A DNA stretch of 64,000 nucleotides from an uncultured Oscillospiraceae bacterium. Lineage in GTDB: Bacteria; Bacillota; Clostridia; Oscillospirales; Oscillospiraceae. A program made the position numbers and the translations under genes. Position 1 is the stretch's first letter. Every line of letters starts with the position of its first letter. Location of the stretch: positions 1-64,000 of the forward strand of contig CANRFC010000003.1 of NCBI GenBank assembly GCA_947629795.1, in the 5' to 3' direction. Shown here piece after piece: positions 1-9,112 of the stretch. The notes below the pieces were generated by a model, which did not search any database, was not told the DNA's origin, and was given only the letters and a program-made list of their open reading frames with translations.

Positions 1-644
1 CCCCAGGGGGAGTCCCACTTCAGGGCCTGGTCCTCGAACTTGGACTTGGTGAACCAGAGGACGAAGTCGTTCTTGTTGCGCTTGTTGGTGTCCTCCTCCA
101 CGCCCTCCCGGACGCCGGTGGCCAGGTCCTCCACGTCGTGGTCGTTGAAGACATAGTACTTTTTCAGCTTGGAGGTGTCGAAGTACACGTTGCCTCCGGC
201 CTGGTAGGCGTAGCCGGTCTCCAGCAGCTTGGTGATGACGGTGATATACTCCGGGATCATGCCGGTGGCGGGCTGGACCACGTCGGGGGTCTTGATGTTC
301 AGCTTGGCGAAGTCGGAGAAGAAGGCGTCGGTGTAGAACTTGGCGATCTCCATCACCGTCTTGTGCTCCCGCTGGGCCCCCTTGAGCATCTTGTCCTCGC
401 CGGTGTCGGCGTCGGAGGACAGGTGGCCCACGTCGGTGATGTTCATCACCCGCTTGACCTCGTAGCCCTCCCAGCGGAAGGTCTTTTCCAGCACGTCCTC
501 CATGATATAGGAGCGCAGGTTGCCGATGTGGGCAAAGTGGTAGACCGTGGGGCCGCAGGTGTACATGGTCACCTTGCCGGGCTCATGGGTCTTGAAGGGC
601 TCCCGCTCGTGGGTGGTGGAGTTGTAGAGTACCATGGTGTTCAT
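1..644 (-). CDS. cysS: Cysteinyl-tRNA synthetase, N-terminal part (cut by window edge)
   Basis: Charges tRNA-Cys with cysteine in the cytoplasm. The translation begins MNTMVLYNSTTHE and shows the class I signature YTCGPTVYHFAHIGNLRS near residues 28-45, including the first zinc-ligand Cys of the family and the HIGH-like HIGN motif. The KMSKS region lies beyond the left edge. The ATG at 642-644 is preceded by an AAGGAG ribosome site seven bases upstream, which fixes the start. A cysteine T-box leader and a consensus promoter lie directly upstream, so expression should rise when uncharged tRNA-Cys accumulates. The gene is incomplete only because the window ends. Confidence 0.95.
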   Translation of the reverse strand, partial: MNTMVLYNSTTHEREPFKTHEPGKVTMYTCGPTVYHFAHIGNLRSYIMEDVLEKTFRWEGYEVKRVMNITDVGHLSSDADTGEDKMLKGAQREHKTVMEIAKFYTDAFFSDFAKLNIKTPDVVQPATGMIPEYITVITKLLETGYAYQAGGNVYFDTSKLKKYYVFNDHDVEDLATGVREGVEEDTNKRNKNDFVLWFTKSKFEDQALKWDSPW

Positions 645-675
645 ATGAAAGTCTCCTTTTTTTGAGATGGGTTTT

Positions 676-912
676 CCAAAAAACAAACGCCTTTCATGCC
701 CGGGGGCATGAGAGGCGTCAAAGAAACGCGGTTCCACTCTCGTTTTTCACTCATAGGGCCGGTAACGGGGCCCGGACGCGGGGCATTGCCCCCGGCGCTC
801 CCGGATGCACTTCACGCCCTGGCCTTCCCTGGGACCGCTCTCAGCCGGTGACGGTCCCTTTCTGTCGGGGGTCCTGAACGCTACTTCTTCCGTTCCTCGC
901 GCTTGGTTTGTT
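676..912 (-). ncRNA. T-box riboswitch leader of cysS
   Basis: Read on the minus strand, the leader has the hallmarks of a T-box. A GAAGAAGTAGCG segment starts Stem I near 890. The highly conserved T-box sequence GTGGAACCGCG lies at 727-737. A factor-independent terminator follows, with a stem at 687-719 and a T-rich tail at 678-686. A UGC codon followed by A at 807-809 sits where the specifier loop is expected (context GTGAAGTGCATCC), which fits tRNA-Cys. Family knowledge: uncharged tRNA pairs with the specifier and T-box bulge and favours the antiterminator. The specifier choice is by eye. Confidence 0.9.
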
Positions 913-918
913 TTCAGT

Positions 919-947
919 ATATTAGCACATCGGGGGAGTTGTGTCAA
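919..947 (-). promoter_or_regulatory. Sigma-A promoter of cysS
   Basis: On the minus strand TTGACA (942-947) and TAATAT (919-924) are separated by 17 bp, a near-perfect vegetative promoter. Transcription would start near 912, just before the T-box. It lies in the 40-bp gap after the pgsA stop codon, so cysS is a separate transcription unit from pgsA. Confidence 0.85.
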
Positions 948-953
948 GGGAAA

Positions 954-1481
954 TCAAAGGCTGCTCCAGTCGATGCAGTCCTTGTTTTTCACAAAATACT
1001 CCACCCCGGACCAGACCGTGGTGACCACGATGACCCAGATGCACAGCCAGCCCAGCAGATCAGGGATATCCAGGTGCATCAGGCACAGGCAGACCATGGT
1101 GGAGGCGGTCTTCACCTTCCCCGACCAGCCGGCGGCGATGACCCGTCCCCCCTCCACGGCGATGAGCCGCAGGCCGGACACGGCGAACTCCCGGAAGATG
1201 ACGATGACCAGGGCCCAGGCCGGGAAGCGGCCCATGGCGCAGAAGCAGACCATGGCGGTCATCACCAGCACCTTGTCGGCCAGGGGGTCCATGAACTTGC
1301 CGAAGTCGGTGATCAGGCCCCGGCTGCGGGCGATGTGGCCGTCCAGCATATCGGTGAGACTGGCCAGGATGAACACGGCCAGGGCGGCAAAGCGGTTCCA
1401 GCCGAAATCCAGATGCCACAGCACCAGATACACCGGGATCATGGCCACCCGGAGCATGGTCAGCTTGTTGGCGGTATTCAT
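954..1481 (-). CDS. pgsA: CDP-diacylglycerol-glycerol-3-phosphate 3-phosphatidyltransferase
   Basis: Makes phosphatidylglycerol phosphate from CDP-diacylglycerol and glycerol 3-phosphate, the committed step to anionic phospholipids. The 175-residue integral membrane protein carries the full CDP-alcohol phosphotransferase signature D-x2-DG-x2-AR-x8-G-x3-D-x3-D at residues 44-69 (D44, D47, G48, A51, R52, G61, D65, D69), with the metal-binding aspartates intact. Several hydrophobic stretches flank it. Length is usual for PgsA. It starts four bases after the rimO stop, so the two are probably co-transcribed. Confidence 0.93.
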   Translation of the reverse strand: MNTANKLTMLRVAMIPVYLVLWHLDFGWNRFAALAVFILASLTDMLDGHIARSRGLITDFGKFMDPLADKVLVMTAMVCFCAMGRFPAWALVIVIFREFAVSGLRLIAVEGGRVIAAGWSGKVKTASTMVCLCLMHLDIPDLLGWLCIWVIVVTTVWSGVEYFVKNKDCIDWSSL

Positions 1482-1485
1482 ACGA

Positions 1486-2805
1486 TCACTCCTCAGTTTC
1501 TCCTATCAGATCCCCATCCTGGGTGTCGGTGATGCGCACATGGACGAACTCCCCCGCCGGGACGACCCCCGCGGCGGTGAAGAGCACCCGGCCGTCCACC
1601 TCCACCGAGTCGGCGTAGGTCCGGCCCACGTAGCAGCCCTCCGCGGCGTCAAAGCCCTCGCACAGGACCTCCATCACGGTGCCCAGACGGCTCTCGTTAT
1701 AGGCGTCCAGGACCTCCGACTGGAGCTCCACCAGGCGCTCTACCCGCTGCCCGGCCGTCTCCTCGGGGACCTGGTCGGGCAGCCCGGCGGCCCGGGTACC
1801 CTCCTCCCGGGAGTAGCGGAAGACCCCCGCCCGCTCGATCCTGGTCTCCTGAATGAAGCCGCACAGCGCTTCGAACATCTCCTCGGTCTCGCCGGGCAGG
1901 CCGCAGATGAGGGAGGTGCGAAGCACCACGCCGGGGATGCGCTCCCGGAGTTTTTCCACCAGGGCGGTGAGCTTCTCCCGGTCCCCCCAGCGGTTCATGG
2001 CCTTGAGGAGCTTCCCATCGCAGTGCTGCATGGGGATGTCCAGGTACTTGACGATCCTGGGCTCTGAGGCGATGACGTCAATGAGCGCATCGTCAAAGTG
2101 GTCGGGATACAGGTAGTGGAGCCGGATCCAGTGAAAGGGCAGCCTGCACAGCTCCCGCAGGAGCTGGGGAAGCCTTCTCTCTCCATAGAGGTCCTTGCCG
2201 TAGGGACCGATGTCCTGGGCGATGAGGATGAGCTCCTTCACACCGGACTCGGCCAGGGCCTTGGCCTCGGAGAGCACCGCCTCCATGGGCCGGGAGCGGT
2301 ACCGTCCCCGGAGGTAGGGGATGATGCAGAAGGCGCAGAAGTTGTCGCACCCCTCGGCGATCTTCAGAAAGGCGGTGTAGCCCGGGCCGGTCATGAGCCG
2401 GGGCCCCTCCTCGGTGGTGGCCGAAATATCCCCGAAATCCTCGGGGAACTCCCCCGCCGCCACGGCCTCCACCGCCTCCACGATGCGGTCATAGCTGCCG
2501 GTGCCCATGAGGCCGTCGATCTCGGGGAGCTCGGTCTTCATGTCCTCCCGGTAGCGCTGGGAGAGGCAGCCGCACACCAGGAGCTTCCCCAGCTTCCCGG
2601 CCTGCTTCAGCTCTCCCAGGGCGATGATGTGCTCGATGGCCTCGCTCTTGGCCTCGTCAATGAAGCCGCAGGTGTTGAGCACGGCCACATCGGCCCCTTC
2701 TCTCTCGCCGGTGACCTCCATCCCCGCGTCCCGGCACAGGGCCATCATCTGCTGGGTGTTGATGAGATTTTTGGAACAGCCCAGGGAAATAAAGGCAACT
2801 TTCAA
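1486..2805 (-). CDS. rimO: Ribosomal protein S12 methylthiotransferase RimO
   Basis: Radical-SAM enzyme that adds a methylthio group to an aspartate of ribosomal protein S12. The 439-residue protein has the N-terminal MTTase domain with three cluster cysteines (C10, C46, C80), the radical-SAM CxxxCxxC motif (C153, C157, C160, in context GCDNFCAFC), and a C-terminal TRAM-like domain from about residue 370. The opening LGCSKN is typical of RimO rather than MiaB. It lies upstream of pgsA with four bases between them. Confidence 0.94.
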   Translation of the reverse strand: MKVAFISLGCSKNLINTQQMMALCRDAGMEVTGEREGADVAVLNTCGFIDEAKSEAIEHIIALGELKQAGKLGKLLVCGCLSQRYREDMKTELPEIDGLMGTGSYDRIVEAVEAVAAGEFPEDFGDISATTEEGPRLMTGPGYTAFLKIAEGCDNFCAFCIIPYLRGRYRSRPMEAVLSEAKALAESGVKELILIAQDIGPYGKDLYGERRLPQLLRELCRLPFHWIRLHYLYPDHFDDALIDVIASEPRIVKYLDIPMQHCDGKLLKAMNRWGDREKLTALVEKLRERIPGVVLRTSLICGLPGETEEMFEALCGFIQETRIERAGVFRYSREEGTRAAGLPDQVPEETAGQRVERLVELQSEVLDAYNESRLGTVMEVLCEGFDAAEGCYVGRTYADSVEVDGRVLFTAAGVVPAGEFVHVRITDTQDGDLIGETEE

Positions 2806-2858
2806 GGCAAAACCACCCTTGTTTAAATGATATGTCGGAATGTCAGACGGAACACCGT

Positions 2859-3113
2859 TTACACTTGGAAGCGTGTGATCAGCCCAATGAGGATGGCAAG
2901 CGTGCCGCCGATGCGGCAGCCCAGTCTCATCTTGTCATGGTCCGCATAGTCCCACGCCCTGGGCCAGACCGGATGCAGGATGAATACCACGCCCCAGACC
3001 ACCCACGCAATATTGTTGAAGATCCCCCGCTTCGTGATGACCGCCAACGCAAAAAGGACCGCGTGGATCCCGGCGCAGGTCATGATCTGAGTCTTCCATG
3101 TCATCCTTTTCAT
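2859..3113 (-). CDS. Small membrane protein, unknown function
   Basis: An 84-residue protein beginning MKRMTWKTQIMTC. It has three hydrophobic stretches, about residues 8-28, 35-52 and 65-80, so it should span the membrane two or three times. The start is set by a GGAGGGGG ribosome site six bases before the ATG at 3111-3113; a longer version starting at 3128 has no such site. It sits between recX and rimO on the same strand. I recognise no family. Confidence 0.6.
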   Translation of the reverse strand: MKRMTWKTQIMTCAGIHAVLFALAVITKRGIFNNIAWVVWGVVFILHPVWPRAWDYADHDKMRLGCRIGGTLAILIGLITRFQV

Positions 3114-3150
3114 GCCTGCCCCCTCCATTGGGGCCCCGGTCCCGATCCTC

Positions 3151-3807
3151 CTACTCCTCCTCGATGCCCGCCCCGTAGCGGTTCAGGCCCTCCCGGATGT
3201 CGTTCCAGTTGTAGCCCCTTCTCGCCAGGGCGTCGGCGGCCTTTTTCAGCTCCTTCTGGTCGGGAGCGCGGCCCTTGAAGCGCTTCTGGAGGAAGGCGTC
3301 CACCCCTTCCTCCGGGTCCTCGGCCTCGGAGAGGGCCTGGTCCCACAGGGCCCTGGGCACCCCCCGGCGGTAGAGCTCATCTTTTACCTTGTGGACACCG
3401 TAGCCCTTGGCGGAGTAGTGCCGGGCCACGGTCTTGGCGTACTCGGCGTCGTTTAAGTACCCCAGGTCCTCCAGCCAGTCGCACACCTCCTCCGCCAGGG
3501 CCTCGTCGGCGATGGGGGGGCGCTCCCGGCCGTCCTTCCCCCTGGGGGGGCGGGCGGTGAGCTTGTCGGTGAGCTCCTTCCGGGACAGGGGCCGGTGGGA
3601 GATGTAGTCCAGGGCCTTGGAGCGGGCGGTGCTGCACACGGCGGCGGCGCTGAGCCGGTCATAGAGCTCGTCGGTGACCTCCATGCCCTGGTAGAGGGCG
3701 AAGGAGACCACCTCCCCCTCACTGACCCGGAGGAAGGAGCCGTCCTCAAACCACACCAGCCACCGCTCCGCCACGTGCTTGGAGGGCTCCAGCTTTACGA
3801 TGGTCAT
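3151..3807 (-). CDS. recX: Regulatory protein RecX
   Basis: Modulates RecA by capping or inhibiting the nucleoprotein filament. The 218-residue protein has the helical RecX repeats: an ALDYISHRPLSRKELTDKL segment near residues 64-82, EVCDWLEDLGYLNDAEYAKTVARHY around 107-131, and the C-terminal RRGYNWNDIREGLNR. Its ATG follows the recA stop codon with no intervening base (TAA-ATG), so it is translationally coupled to recA as in many Firmicutes. Confidence 0.92.
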   Translation of the reverse strand: MTIVKLEPSKHVAERWLVWFEDGSFLRVSEGEVVSFALYQGMEVTDELYDRLSAAAVCSTARSKALDYISHRPLSRKELTDKLTARPPRGKDGRERPPIADEALAEEVCDWLEDLGYLNDAEYAKTVARHYSAKGYGVHKVKDELYRRGVPRALWDQALSEAEDPEEGVDAFLQKRFKGRAPDQKELKKAADALARRGYNWNDIREGLNRYGAGIEEE

Positions 3808-4974
3808 TTATTCTCCGTCTTCAAAATCCTCGGCGGACACGTCCACCCCCCGGGTGGGGGCGGCGGGCCGGGGAGCGGCGGGGCGCTCGGGCACCGGCTC
3901 GCCCGCAGGACGGGCGGCAGGCCGGGGCGCGGCCTTGGGGGTGCCCATGAGTTTGTCTGCGTTGGCGCGGATGTCGGCCTCCAGCTTTTCGGCCACCTCG
4001 GGATTTTCCTTCAGGTACTGCTTGGCGGCATCCCGGCCCTGGCCGATGCGGGCATCACCCATGGAGAACCAGGAGCCCGACTTCTGCACGAGACCAAGCT
4101 GGACTCCCAGGTCCACCAGCTCGCCCTCCTTGGCAATACCCTCGCCGAACATGATGTCAAACTCGGCCTGGCGGAAGGGGGGCGCCACCTTGTTCTTGAC
4201 CACCTTGGCCCGGACGTGGTTGCCGATAACGTCGGAGCCGTTCTTGATGGACTCCACCCGGCGGATGTCGATGCGCACCGAGGAGTAGAATTTCAGCGCC
4301 CGGCCGCCGGTGGTGACCTCGGGATTGCCGTAGATCACGCCCACCTTCTCCCGGAGCTGGTTGATGAAGATGACGATGCAGTTGGTCTTGGAAATGGACC
4401 CGGCCAGCTTCCGCAAAGCCTGGGACATGAGCCGGGCCAGCAGGCCCACGTGGGCGTCGCCCATGTCGCCCTCGATCTCGGCCCGGGGGGTCAGGGCGGC
4501 CACGGAGTCCACCACCACCACGTCGATGGCCCCCGAGCGCACCAGGGCCTCGCAGATCTCCAGGCCCTGCTCGCCGGTGTCGGGCTGAGAGATGAGCATG
4601 GAGTCGATATCCACCCCCAGAGCCTTGGCATACACCGGGTCCAGGGCGTGCTCGGCGTCGATGAAGGCCACCTCGCCGCCCCGCTTCTGGGCCTCGGCGG
4701 CGATGTGGAGGGCCAGGGTGGTCTTGCCCGAGGACTCGGGGCCGTAGATCTCGATGATGCGCCCCTTGGGCACGCCGCCGATACCCAGGGCGAAGTCCAG
4801 GGCCAGAGAGCCGGTGGGGATGGCCTCCACCACCACGTGGGAGTTCTCCCCCAGGCGCATGACGGCGCCCTTGCCGAAGTCCTTCTCGATCTGGGCCAGA
4901 GCGGTCTCCAGGGCCTTCTTCTTGTCGCTGGCCTGCCCGGGCTGGGTGATGGGCGTCTTTTTCTTCTCTGCCAT
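3808..4974 (-). CDS. recA: Recombinase RecA
   Basis: Strand-exchange ATPase of homologous recombination and co-protease for SOS induction. The 388-residue protein has Walker [10 protein letters not shown] at 78-86, a Walker B strand [10 protein letters not shown] near 145, and the conserved LMSQALRKL and NQLREKVGV segments of the DNA-binding loops. The C-terminal 45 residues are Pro/Ala/Arg-rich and end acidic, longer than in E. coli RecA but common in high-GC clostridia. I see no GAAC-N4-GTTC-type LexA box in the 117 bp upstream. recX follows directly. Confidence 0.97.
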   Translation of the reverse strand: MAEKKKTPITQPGQASDKKKALETALAQIEKDFGKGAVMRLGENSHVVVEAIPTGSLALDFALGIGGVPKGRIIEIYGPESSGKTTLALHIAAEAQKRGGEVAFIDAEHALDPVYAKALGVDIDSMLISQPDTGEQGLEICEALVRSGAIDVVVVDSVAALTPRAEIEGDMGDAHVGLLARLMSQALRKLAGSISKTNCIVIFINQLREKVGVIYGNPEVTTGGRALKFYSSVRIDIRRVESIKNGSDVIGNHVRAKVVKNKVAPPFRQAEFDIMFGEGIAKEGELVDLGVQLGLVQKSGSWFSMGDARIGQGRDAAKQYLKENPEVAEKLEADIRANADKLMGTPKAAPRPAARPAGEPVPERPAAPRPAAPTRGVDVSAEDFEDGE

Positions 4975-5091
4975 GTTGTCTCTCTCCTCTCGAAAGGCGG
5001 GGCCTTTCTGTTTTTAGTGGGGTCTTATGATAGGACAGTAGGGACCTGCAAGGATATCTTAGTCCATTTTAAGTCCCATAAATAGGACTGT

Positions 5092-5556
5092 TCAGTGTGT
5101 GCCTTGGAAAAAGCCGGCCAGCGCCTGGGTCAGGTACAGCGCCAAGATGGGAAGAAGCACATTGAGAAAGCAGAGGATCCACGCCCTTTTTGTTTTTGTA
5201 TAAACCTCTTCCGCCAGTTGATCCTGGTTTTTTCGGACCCTTTCGAGCATCGGCCCGTTCAGATCCTCAGAATACCGGAACCCGCCCGATCCAAAGCTGA
5301 ACCTTTTTCTCGTCTCCACCTGGGGATAGCGCTTCTTCATGGTGTGATCCGTCAAATTCATGGTGATGATCCCAAACAGGATAAAGGCGATGACCTGTCC
5401 GAACAGGAGCGCCACATACAAAGCGCCGCATATGTCATTGGAGAATATCACCGACAAGCCGGCCATCAGGCTCCCCAGGATCAGCGCCGCGATCTGAAAT
5501 CTGTTAAAGATCCCGTATGCCCGGCTCAGGCTTTCCAGCCTCTCGTTTCCGTCCAC
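5092..5556 (-). CDS. Membrane protein, unknown function
   Basis: A 154-residue protein with three clear hydrophobic segments (about residues 20-40, 45-68 and 128-150) and a charged soluble stretch between the second and third (residues 70-125, with KKRYPQVETRKRF). The start is a GTG at 5554-5556 behind AAGGGAGGG. It lies alone between prmC and recA on the same strand. No family is recognised. Confidence 0.6.
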   Translation of the reverse strand: MDGNERLESLSRAYGIFNRFQIAALILGSLMAGLSVIFSNDICGALYVALLFGQVIAFILFGIITMNLTDHTMKKRYPQVETRKRFSFGSGGFRYSEDLNGPMLERVRKNQDQLAEEVYTKTKRAWILCFLNVLLPILALYLTQALAGFFQGTH

Positions 5557-5627
5557 ACAAGCCCTCCCTTGAAGCAGCAGCGCCTTCGTACTTTTGGGGC
5601 CGCAGTCCCGGCGGGCAGGGTCCGAAG

Positions 5628-6491
5628 CTACTCGTTGATGGTGCCCGAGACCACCCGCCAGATGCCCTGGGTGTCCTGGAAGCTGGCCACGTCCTCAAAG
5701 CCGTTCTGAGCCAGGATGAGCTCCACCTCGGGGGCCTGGCCCATGCCCACCTCGAAGAGGATGCTCCCCCCCAGCTTCAGGGCCCCCTTCCACTTGGCGC
5801 ACACGCTGCGGTAGAAGTCCAGGCCATCGGCTCCGCCGTCCAGGGCGGCGTGGGGCTCGTAGTCCTTTACCGACGGGTCCAGGGTCTCGATGTCGGCGGA
5901 GGGGATGTAGGGGGGGTTGCAGGCGATGACGTCAAAATCCCACAGGGCGGGCAGCGGGGGGAGCTTGGCGTCGGCGGTGAGGGCCACCGCCTGGTTCTGG
6001 AGGCCGCAGCGGCGGATGTTCTGCTTGCACACCCGCAAGGCCCCCTCGGAGTTGTCGGCCAGGGCCACCTTGCACCCGGGGACGTTGGCGGCCACGGCCA
6101 GTCCCACGCAGCCGCTGCCGGCGCACAGGTCCAGCACCCGGCACTCCCCCTCCACCGCCCGGGCCTTGAGGATGGCCCGCTCGGCCAGGAGCTCGGTGTC
6201 CATCCGGGGGATGAGCACCTCCCGGGAGATGTCCAGGGTCAGGCCGTAGAACTCCCACTCGCCGATGATGTACGCCACCGGCTCTCCCGCCAGGCGGCGC
6301 CGGGTGAGCTCCTTCACCTTCTCCTCCACCTGGTCGGAGGAGTAGAGGGTCATATCCCGGAAGAACTCCTCCCGGGTCTTGTCGGCAGCGTAGCACACGA
6401 TCTCCCGGGCCTCCAGCTGGGCTGCCGGGATCCCCGCCGCCTTCAGCTGCCGCCGGGCGTCCAGGTAGAGGTTATTGTAGGTGGTCGCCAT
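5628..6491 (-). CDS. prmC: Peptide chain release factor N5-glutamine methyltransferase
   Basis: Methylates the glutamine of the GGQ motif in release factors RF1 and RF2, using S-adenosylmethionine. The 287-residue protein has an N-terminal helical domain, the PRxDTE motif at 95-100, SAM motif I DLCAGSGCVG at 121-130, and the substrate-binding NPPY at 192-195. It follows the DUF1385 gene by 18 bases; this pairing, often with prfA nearby, is common in Clostridia. No prfA is in this window. Confidence 0.95.
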   Translation of the reverse strand: MATTYNNLYLDARRQLKAAGIPAAQLEAREIVCYAADKTREEFFRDMTLYSSDQVEEKVKELTRRRLAGEPVAYIIGEWEFYGLTLDISREVLIPRMDTELLAERAILKARAVEGECRVLDLCAGSGCVGLAVAANVPGCKVALADNSEGALRVCKQNIRRCGLQNQAVALTADAKLPPLPALWDFDVIACNPPYIPSADIETLDPSVKDYEPHAALDGGADGLDFYRSVCAKWKGALKLGGSILFEVGMGQAPEVELILAQNGFEDVASFQDTQGIWRVVSGTINE

Positions 6492-6509
6492 GTTATCACC
6501 TCGGGTCTT

Positions 6510-7493
6510 TTACCATTTGTCGCTTCCCTCCACCTGGGGCAGTACCTCGATGAAGGCCTTGATGCCCACCTCGATCATGGAGTCATCGGGCTCGAAGGTG
6601 GTCCAGCGCTGGATGCCCATGCCGGGGGCCCGGACGGCCCTGCACAGGGCCCCGTCGTGACCCCCCACGTAACGGTTGATCTCATAGGTGATGCCCACGA
6701 TGAGGGGGAGCATCAGCAGGTGGGCCCCCATCCGGGCAAAGGTATTCTCCAGCCGGATGAAGGAGAACACCACGCTGGAGAGCAGGATGGACACCACGAT
6801 GACCACAAACAGAAAGCTGGTGCCGCACCGGGGATGGTGCTTGGGCTGGGCGCGGACATTCTCCACCGTGAGAGGCAGGCCGTTTTCATAGCAGAAGATG
6901 GTCTTGTGCTCGGCGCCGTGGTACTGGAAGGTGCGGTGGATGTCCTTCATCCTGGAGCACAGGATGAGGTAGGCCAGGAAGATGACCACCTTCAAAACGC
7001 CCTCGATGAGGTTCCGCCCCCAGACGGGCAGGCCGGGGAGGAACCGGGAGACCACGCCGCCCAACGCGGTGGGCAGCAGGATAAACAGCGCCACCGAGAA
7101 GAGGATGCCCAGCACCATGGACAGGGTGATGACGGCGCCGGAGAGCTTCTCGCTGCCCAGCTTTTCGTCCAGCCACTTCTCAAACCTGGAGGGCTCCTCT
7201 TCCTCCTCCCCGTCCTCGGGGTAGAACTCGGCGGAATACATCAGAGCGGTGACCCCGTTGTACATGGAGGAGCAAAAGCTGACGATGCCCCGGAGCAGCG
7301 GCAGGCCCACGATGGGGTACTTCTCCTTCAGGGGGGTCCGGGGCTCGGTCTTGACCTCCAGCTCCCCGTCGGGCTTGCGGACCACCACGGACTTCTTATC
7401 GGGGCCGATCATCATGATGCCCTCGATGAGGGCCTGGCCGCCGATGACGGTCTTGAACCCGCCGGCGGCCGCGAGGAAAATGCGTCTGAGCAT
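6510..7493 (-). CDS. DUF1385 (YqhQ-like) membrane protein
   Basis: A 327-residue protein of the DUF1385/YqhQ family, whose biochemical role is unknown. It opens with the family's GGQALIEGIMM segment (residues 18-28), followed by VVVRKPDGEL, several hydrophobic segments (about 125-160, 165-185 and 230-275) and the conserved FQYHGAEHKTIFCYE near 198-212. A cytosolic Glu-rich loop lies around residues 95-102. The ATG at 7491-7493 has AAGGAG upstream. It is the first gene of an operon with prmC, driven by the promoter at 7526-7554. Confidence 0.9.
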   Translation of the reverse strand: MLRRIFLAAAGGFKTVIGGQALIEGIMMIGPDKKSVVVRKPDGELEVKTEPRTPLKEKYPIVGLPLLRGIVSFCSSMYNGVTALMYSAEFYPEDGEEEEEPSRFEKWLDEKLGSEKLSGAVITLSMVLGILFSVALFILLPTALGGVVSRFLPGLPVWGRNLIEGVLKVVIFLAYLILCSRMKDIHRTFQYHGAEHKTIFCYENGLPLTVENVRAQPKHHPRCGTSFLFVVIVVSILLSSVVFSFIRLENTFARMGAHLLMLPLIVGITYEINRYVGGHDGALCRAVRAPGMGIQRWTTFEPDDSMIEVGIKAFIEVLPQVEGSDKW

Positions 7494-7525
7494 GGATTTC
7501 TCCTTACTTCCGGAATTTATTTTCT

Positions 7526-7562
7526 ATTCTACCAAATTCACACCCCTTTTGCAAGGGGTGTG
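7526..7562 (-). promoter_or_regulatory. Promoter of DUF1385-prmC operon overlapping a hairpin
   Basis: Minus-strand TTGCAA (7549-7554) and TAGAAT (7526-7531) with a 17-bp spacer. The -35 box is the loop of a perfect 10-bp inverted repeat (7539-7548 with 7553-7562, CACACCCCTT/AAGGGGTGTG). That hairpin lies just after the stop of the upstream histidine kinase gene and could also end its transcript, although no T-run follows. Confidence 0.65.
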
Positions 7563-7578
7563 AGGAGAAAATTCGAAC

Positions 7579-9018
7579 TTATGTTTCAATTGTGGCCGTG
7601 AGGGCGATGGGCAGCCGGATGGTGACCTCACATCCGCCTCCCTCGGCGTTGCCGATGATGAGCTCCCCGCCGTGGCGGGTGACGATCTCGTCGCACACCG
7701 CCAGGCCGATGCCCGAACCCCGGGCCTTGGAGGAGCCCTTGTAGAACTTGGTCTTCACGTGGGGCAGCTCCTCCTCGGGGATGCCGGGGCCGTAGTCCCG
7801 GATGGTGATCACCGCCCAGTCCTCCTCCCGGTGGATGGCGGCGTCGATGCGCTTGCCGCTGCCGCCGTGCTTGGCGGCGTTGTCCAGGATGTTGCAGAAG
7901 ACCTGCCGCAGCCGCTCGGGATCGGCGTCCACCGGGGGGAATTCCTCCTCCGAGTCCACGTAGGTCAGCTCGATGCCCTCCTTGCGGAAGAACTCCTTGT
8001 AGGTGTACACCGCGTCCTCGAACTCGGCCTTCAGGTCCACCGGCTCGATGGACAGGGTGAACCGCCCGTCCTGGAGGCGGGAGAACTCCAGCAGCTCCTC
8101 CACCATGTTGGTCAGACGGCGTGCCTCGGAGACGATGATGCCCATGCCCTTCTTCACGTCGGCGGCGTCCCGCACCTCCCCGTTCTGAATGGTCTCGGCC
8201 CAGCCGTTGATGGCGGTGAGAGGGGTGCGCAGCTCGTGGGAGACCGAGGAGATGAACTCGTTTTTCATCTGCTCGGACTCGTTGATGCGCAGGGACATGT
8301 CGTTGATGGCGTCGGTGAGGTCGCCGATCTCGTCGTCGTTCTGCTTCTCGATCTGGATGCCGTAGCTGCCGGCGGCGATGCGCTTTGTGATCTCAGTGAT
8401 CTGGGCCACCGGCTCCACGATGGAGCGGACAAAGTAGAGGTTGGAGAAATAGACCACCATCAGGATGGCCAGTCCCACCGTCAGGGCGATGGCCACCAGC
8501 ACGATCATCTGCCGGTCCACCAGCTTCAGGGAGGTGACGTACCGGATGGCGGCCACCGGCTTTCCGTCGATGGTCAGGGGGGAGGTCACCGCCATGATCC
8601 GCTCCCCGGTGGAGGGGTCGTTCCCCGTCCAGGGATAGGTCCGGGGATTCTCCGGGTCCAGGGCGGCGGTGATGTCCGGGGTGCCGGGGGAGGTGAAGGC
8701 GGACAGGCCGAAGGAGGAAAAGCGGATGGACCCGTTGGAGTCCAGGAACTGCATCTCCACATCGTCCTTGCCGTCGAAGGAGTTGTTGACGTAGGTCAGC
8801 ACGTGCTGGTAATACTCGCTCTTGGTCCGGTAGTCGCCGAAAAAGTCCACGGCGTACTCCGCCTTGGACTGCAGGCCGTTGGACATAGTGGCGTAGTAAT
8901 AGCTGCCCATGGCCACCGACAGCACGGTCACCGCCAGCAGAATGACGACAATGACCACGCCGATGGAGTTGGTCATCCACCGTTTCCGGATACCCTTGAA
9001 CCGCTTATCCCTGGCCAT
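7579..9018 (-). CDS. Two-component sensor histidine kinase (HAMP)
   Basis: Membrane sensor that should phosphorylate the regulator encoded just upstream. The 479-residue protein has a first membrane helix near residues 14-37, an extracytoplasmic sensor region of about 135 residues, a second membrane helix near 174-196, HAMP, a HisKA domain with the phospho-His in SSVSHELRTPL near 262, and a HATPase domain with N-box NILDNAAKHGG and G-box DYGPGIP. Start choice: ATG at 9016-9018 with GAGGG eight bases upstream, rather than GTG at 9027. Third gene of the lipoprotein-regulator-kinase operon. Confidence 0.93.
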   Translation of the reverse strand: MARDKRFKGIRKRWMTNSIGVVIVVILLAVTVLSVAMGSYYYATMSNGLQSKAEYAVDFFGDYRTKSEYYQHVLTYVNNSFDGKDDVEMQFLDSNGSIRFSSFGLSAFTSPGTPDITAALDPENPRTYPWTGNDPSTGERIMAVTSPLTIDGKPVAAIRYVTSLKLVDRQMIVLVAIALTVGLAILMVVYFSNLYFVRSIVEPVAQITEITKRIAAGSYGIQIEKQNDDEIGDLTDAINDMSLRINESEQMKNEFISSVSHELRTPLTAINGWAETIQNGEVRDAADVKKGMGIIVSEARRLTNMVEELLEFSRLQDGRFTLSIEPVDLKAEFEDAVYTYKEFFRKEGIELTYVDSEEEFPPVDADPERLRQVFCNILDNAAKHGGSGKRIDAAIHREEDWAVITIRDYGPGIPEEELPHVKTKFYKGSSKARGSGIGLAVCDEIVTRHGGELIIGNAEGGGCEVTIRLPIALTATIET

Positions 9019-9112
9019 GTCCGTCACCCTCTTTCGTGCCTGTCAGAATTTGCTCAGGATCCCCACTTGTATCGCCGGCACAAAGCCTTCCGGCTCTGCG
9101 GGGCCCCAGGGT

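Noticed and set aside
4975-5091. LexA/SOS box upstream of recA.
   Set aside because: I could not find GAAC-N4-GTTC or a near match; the GAACAG-type half near 5088 has no partner.
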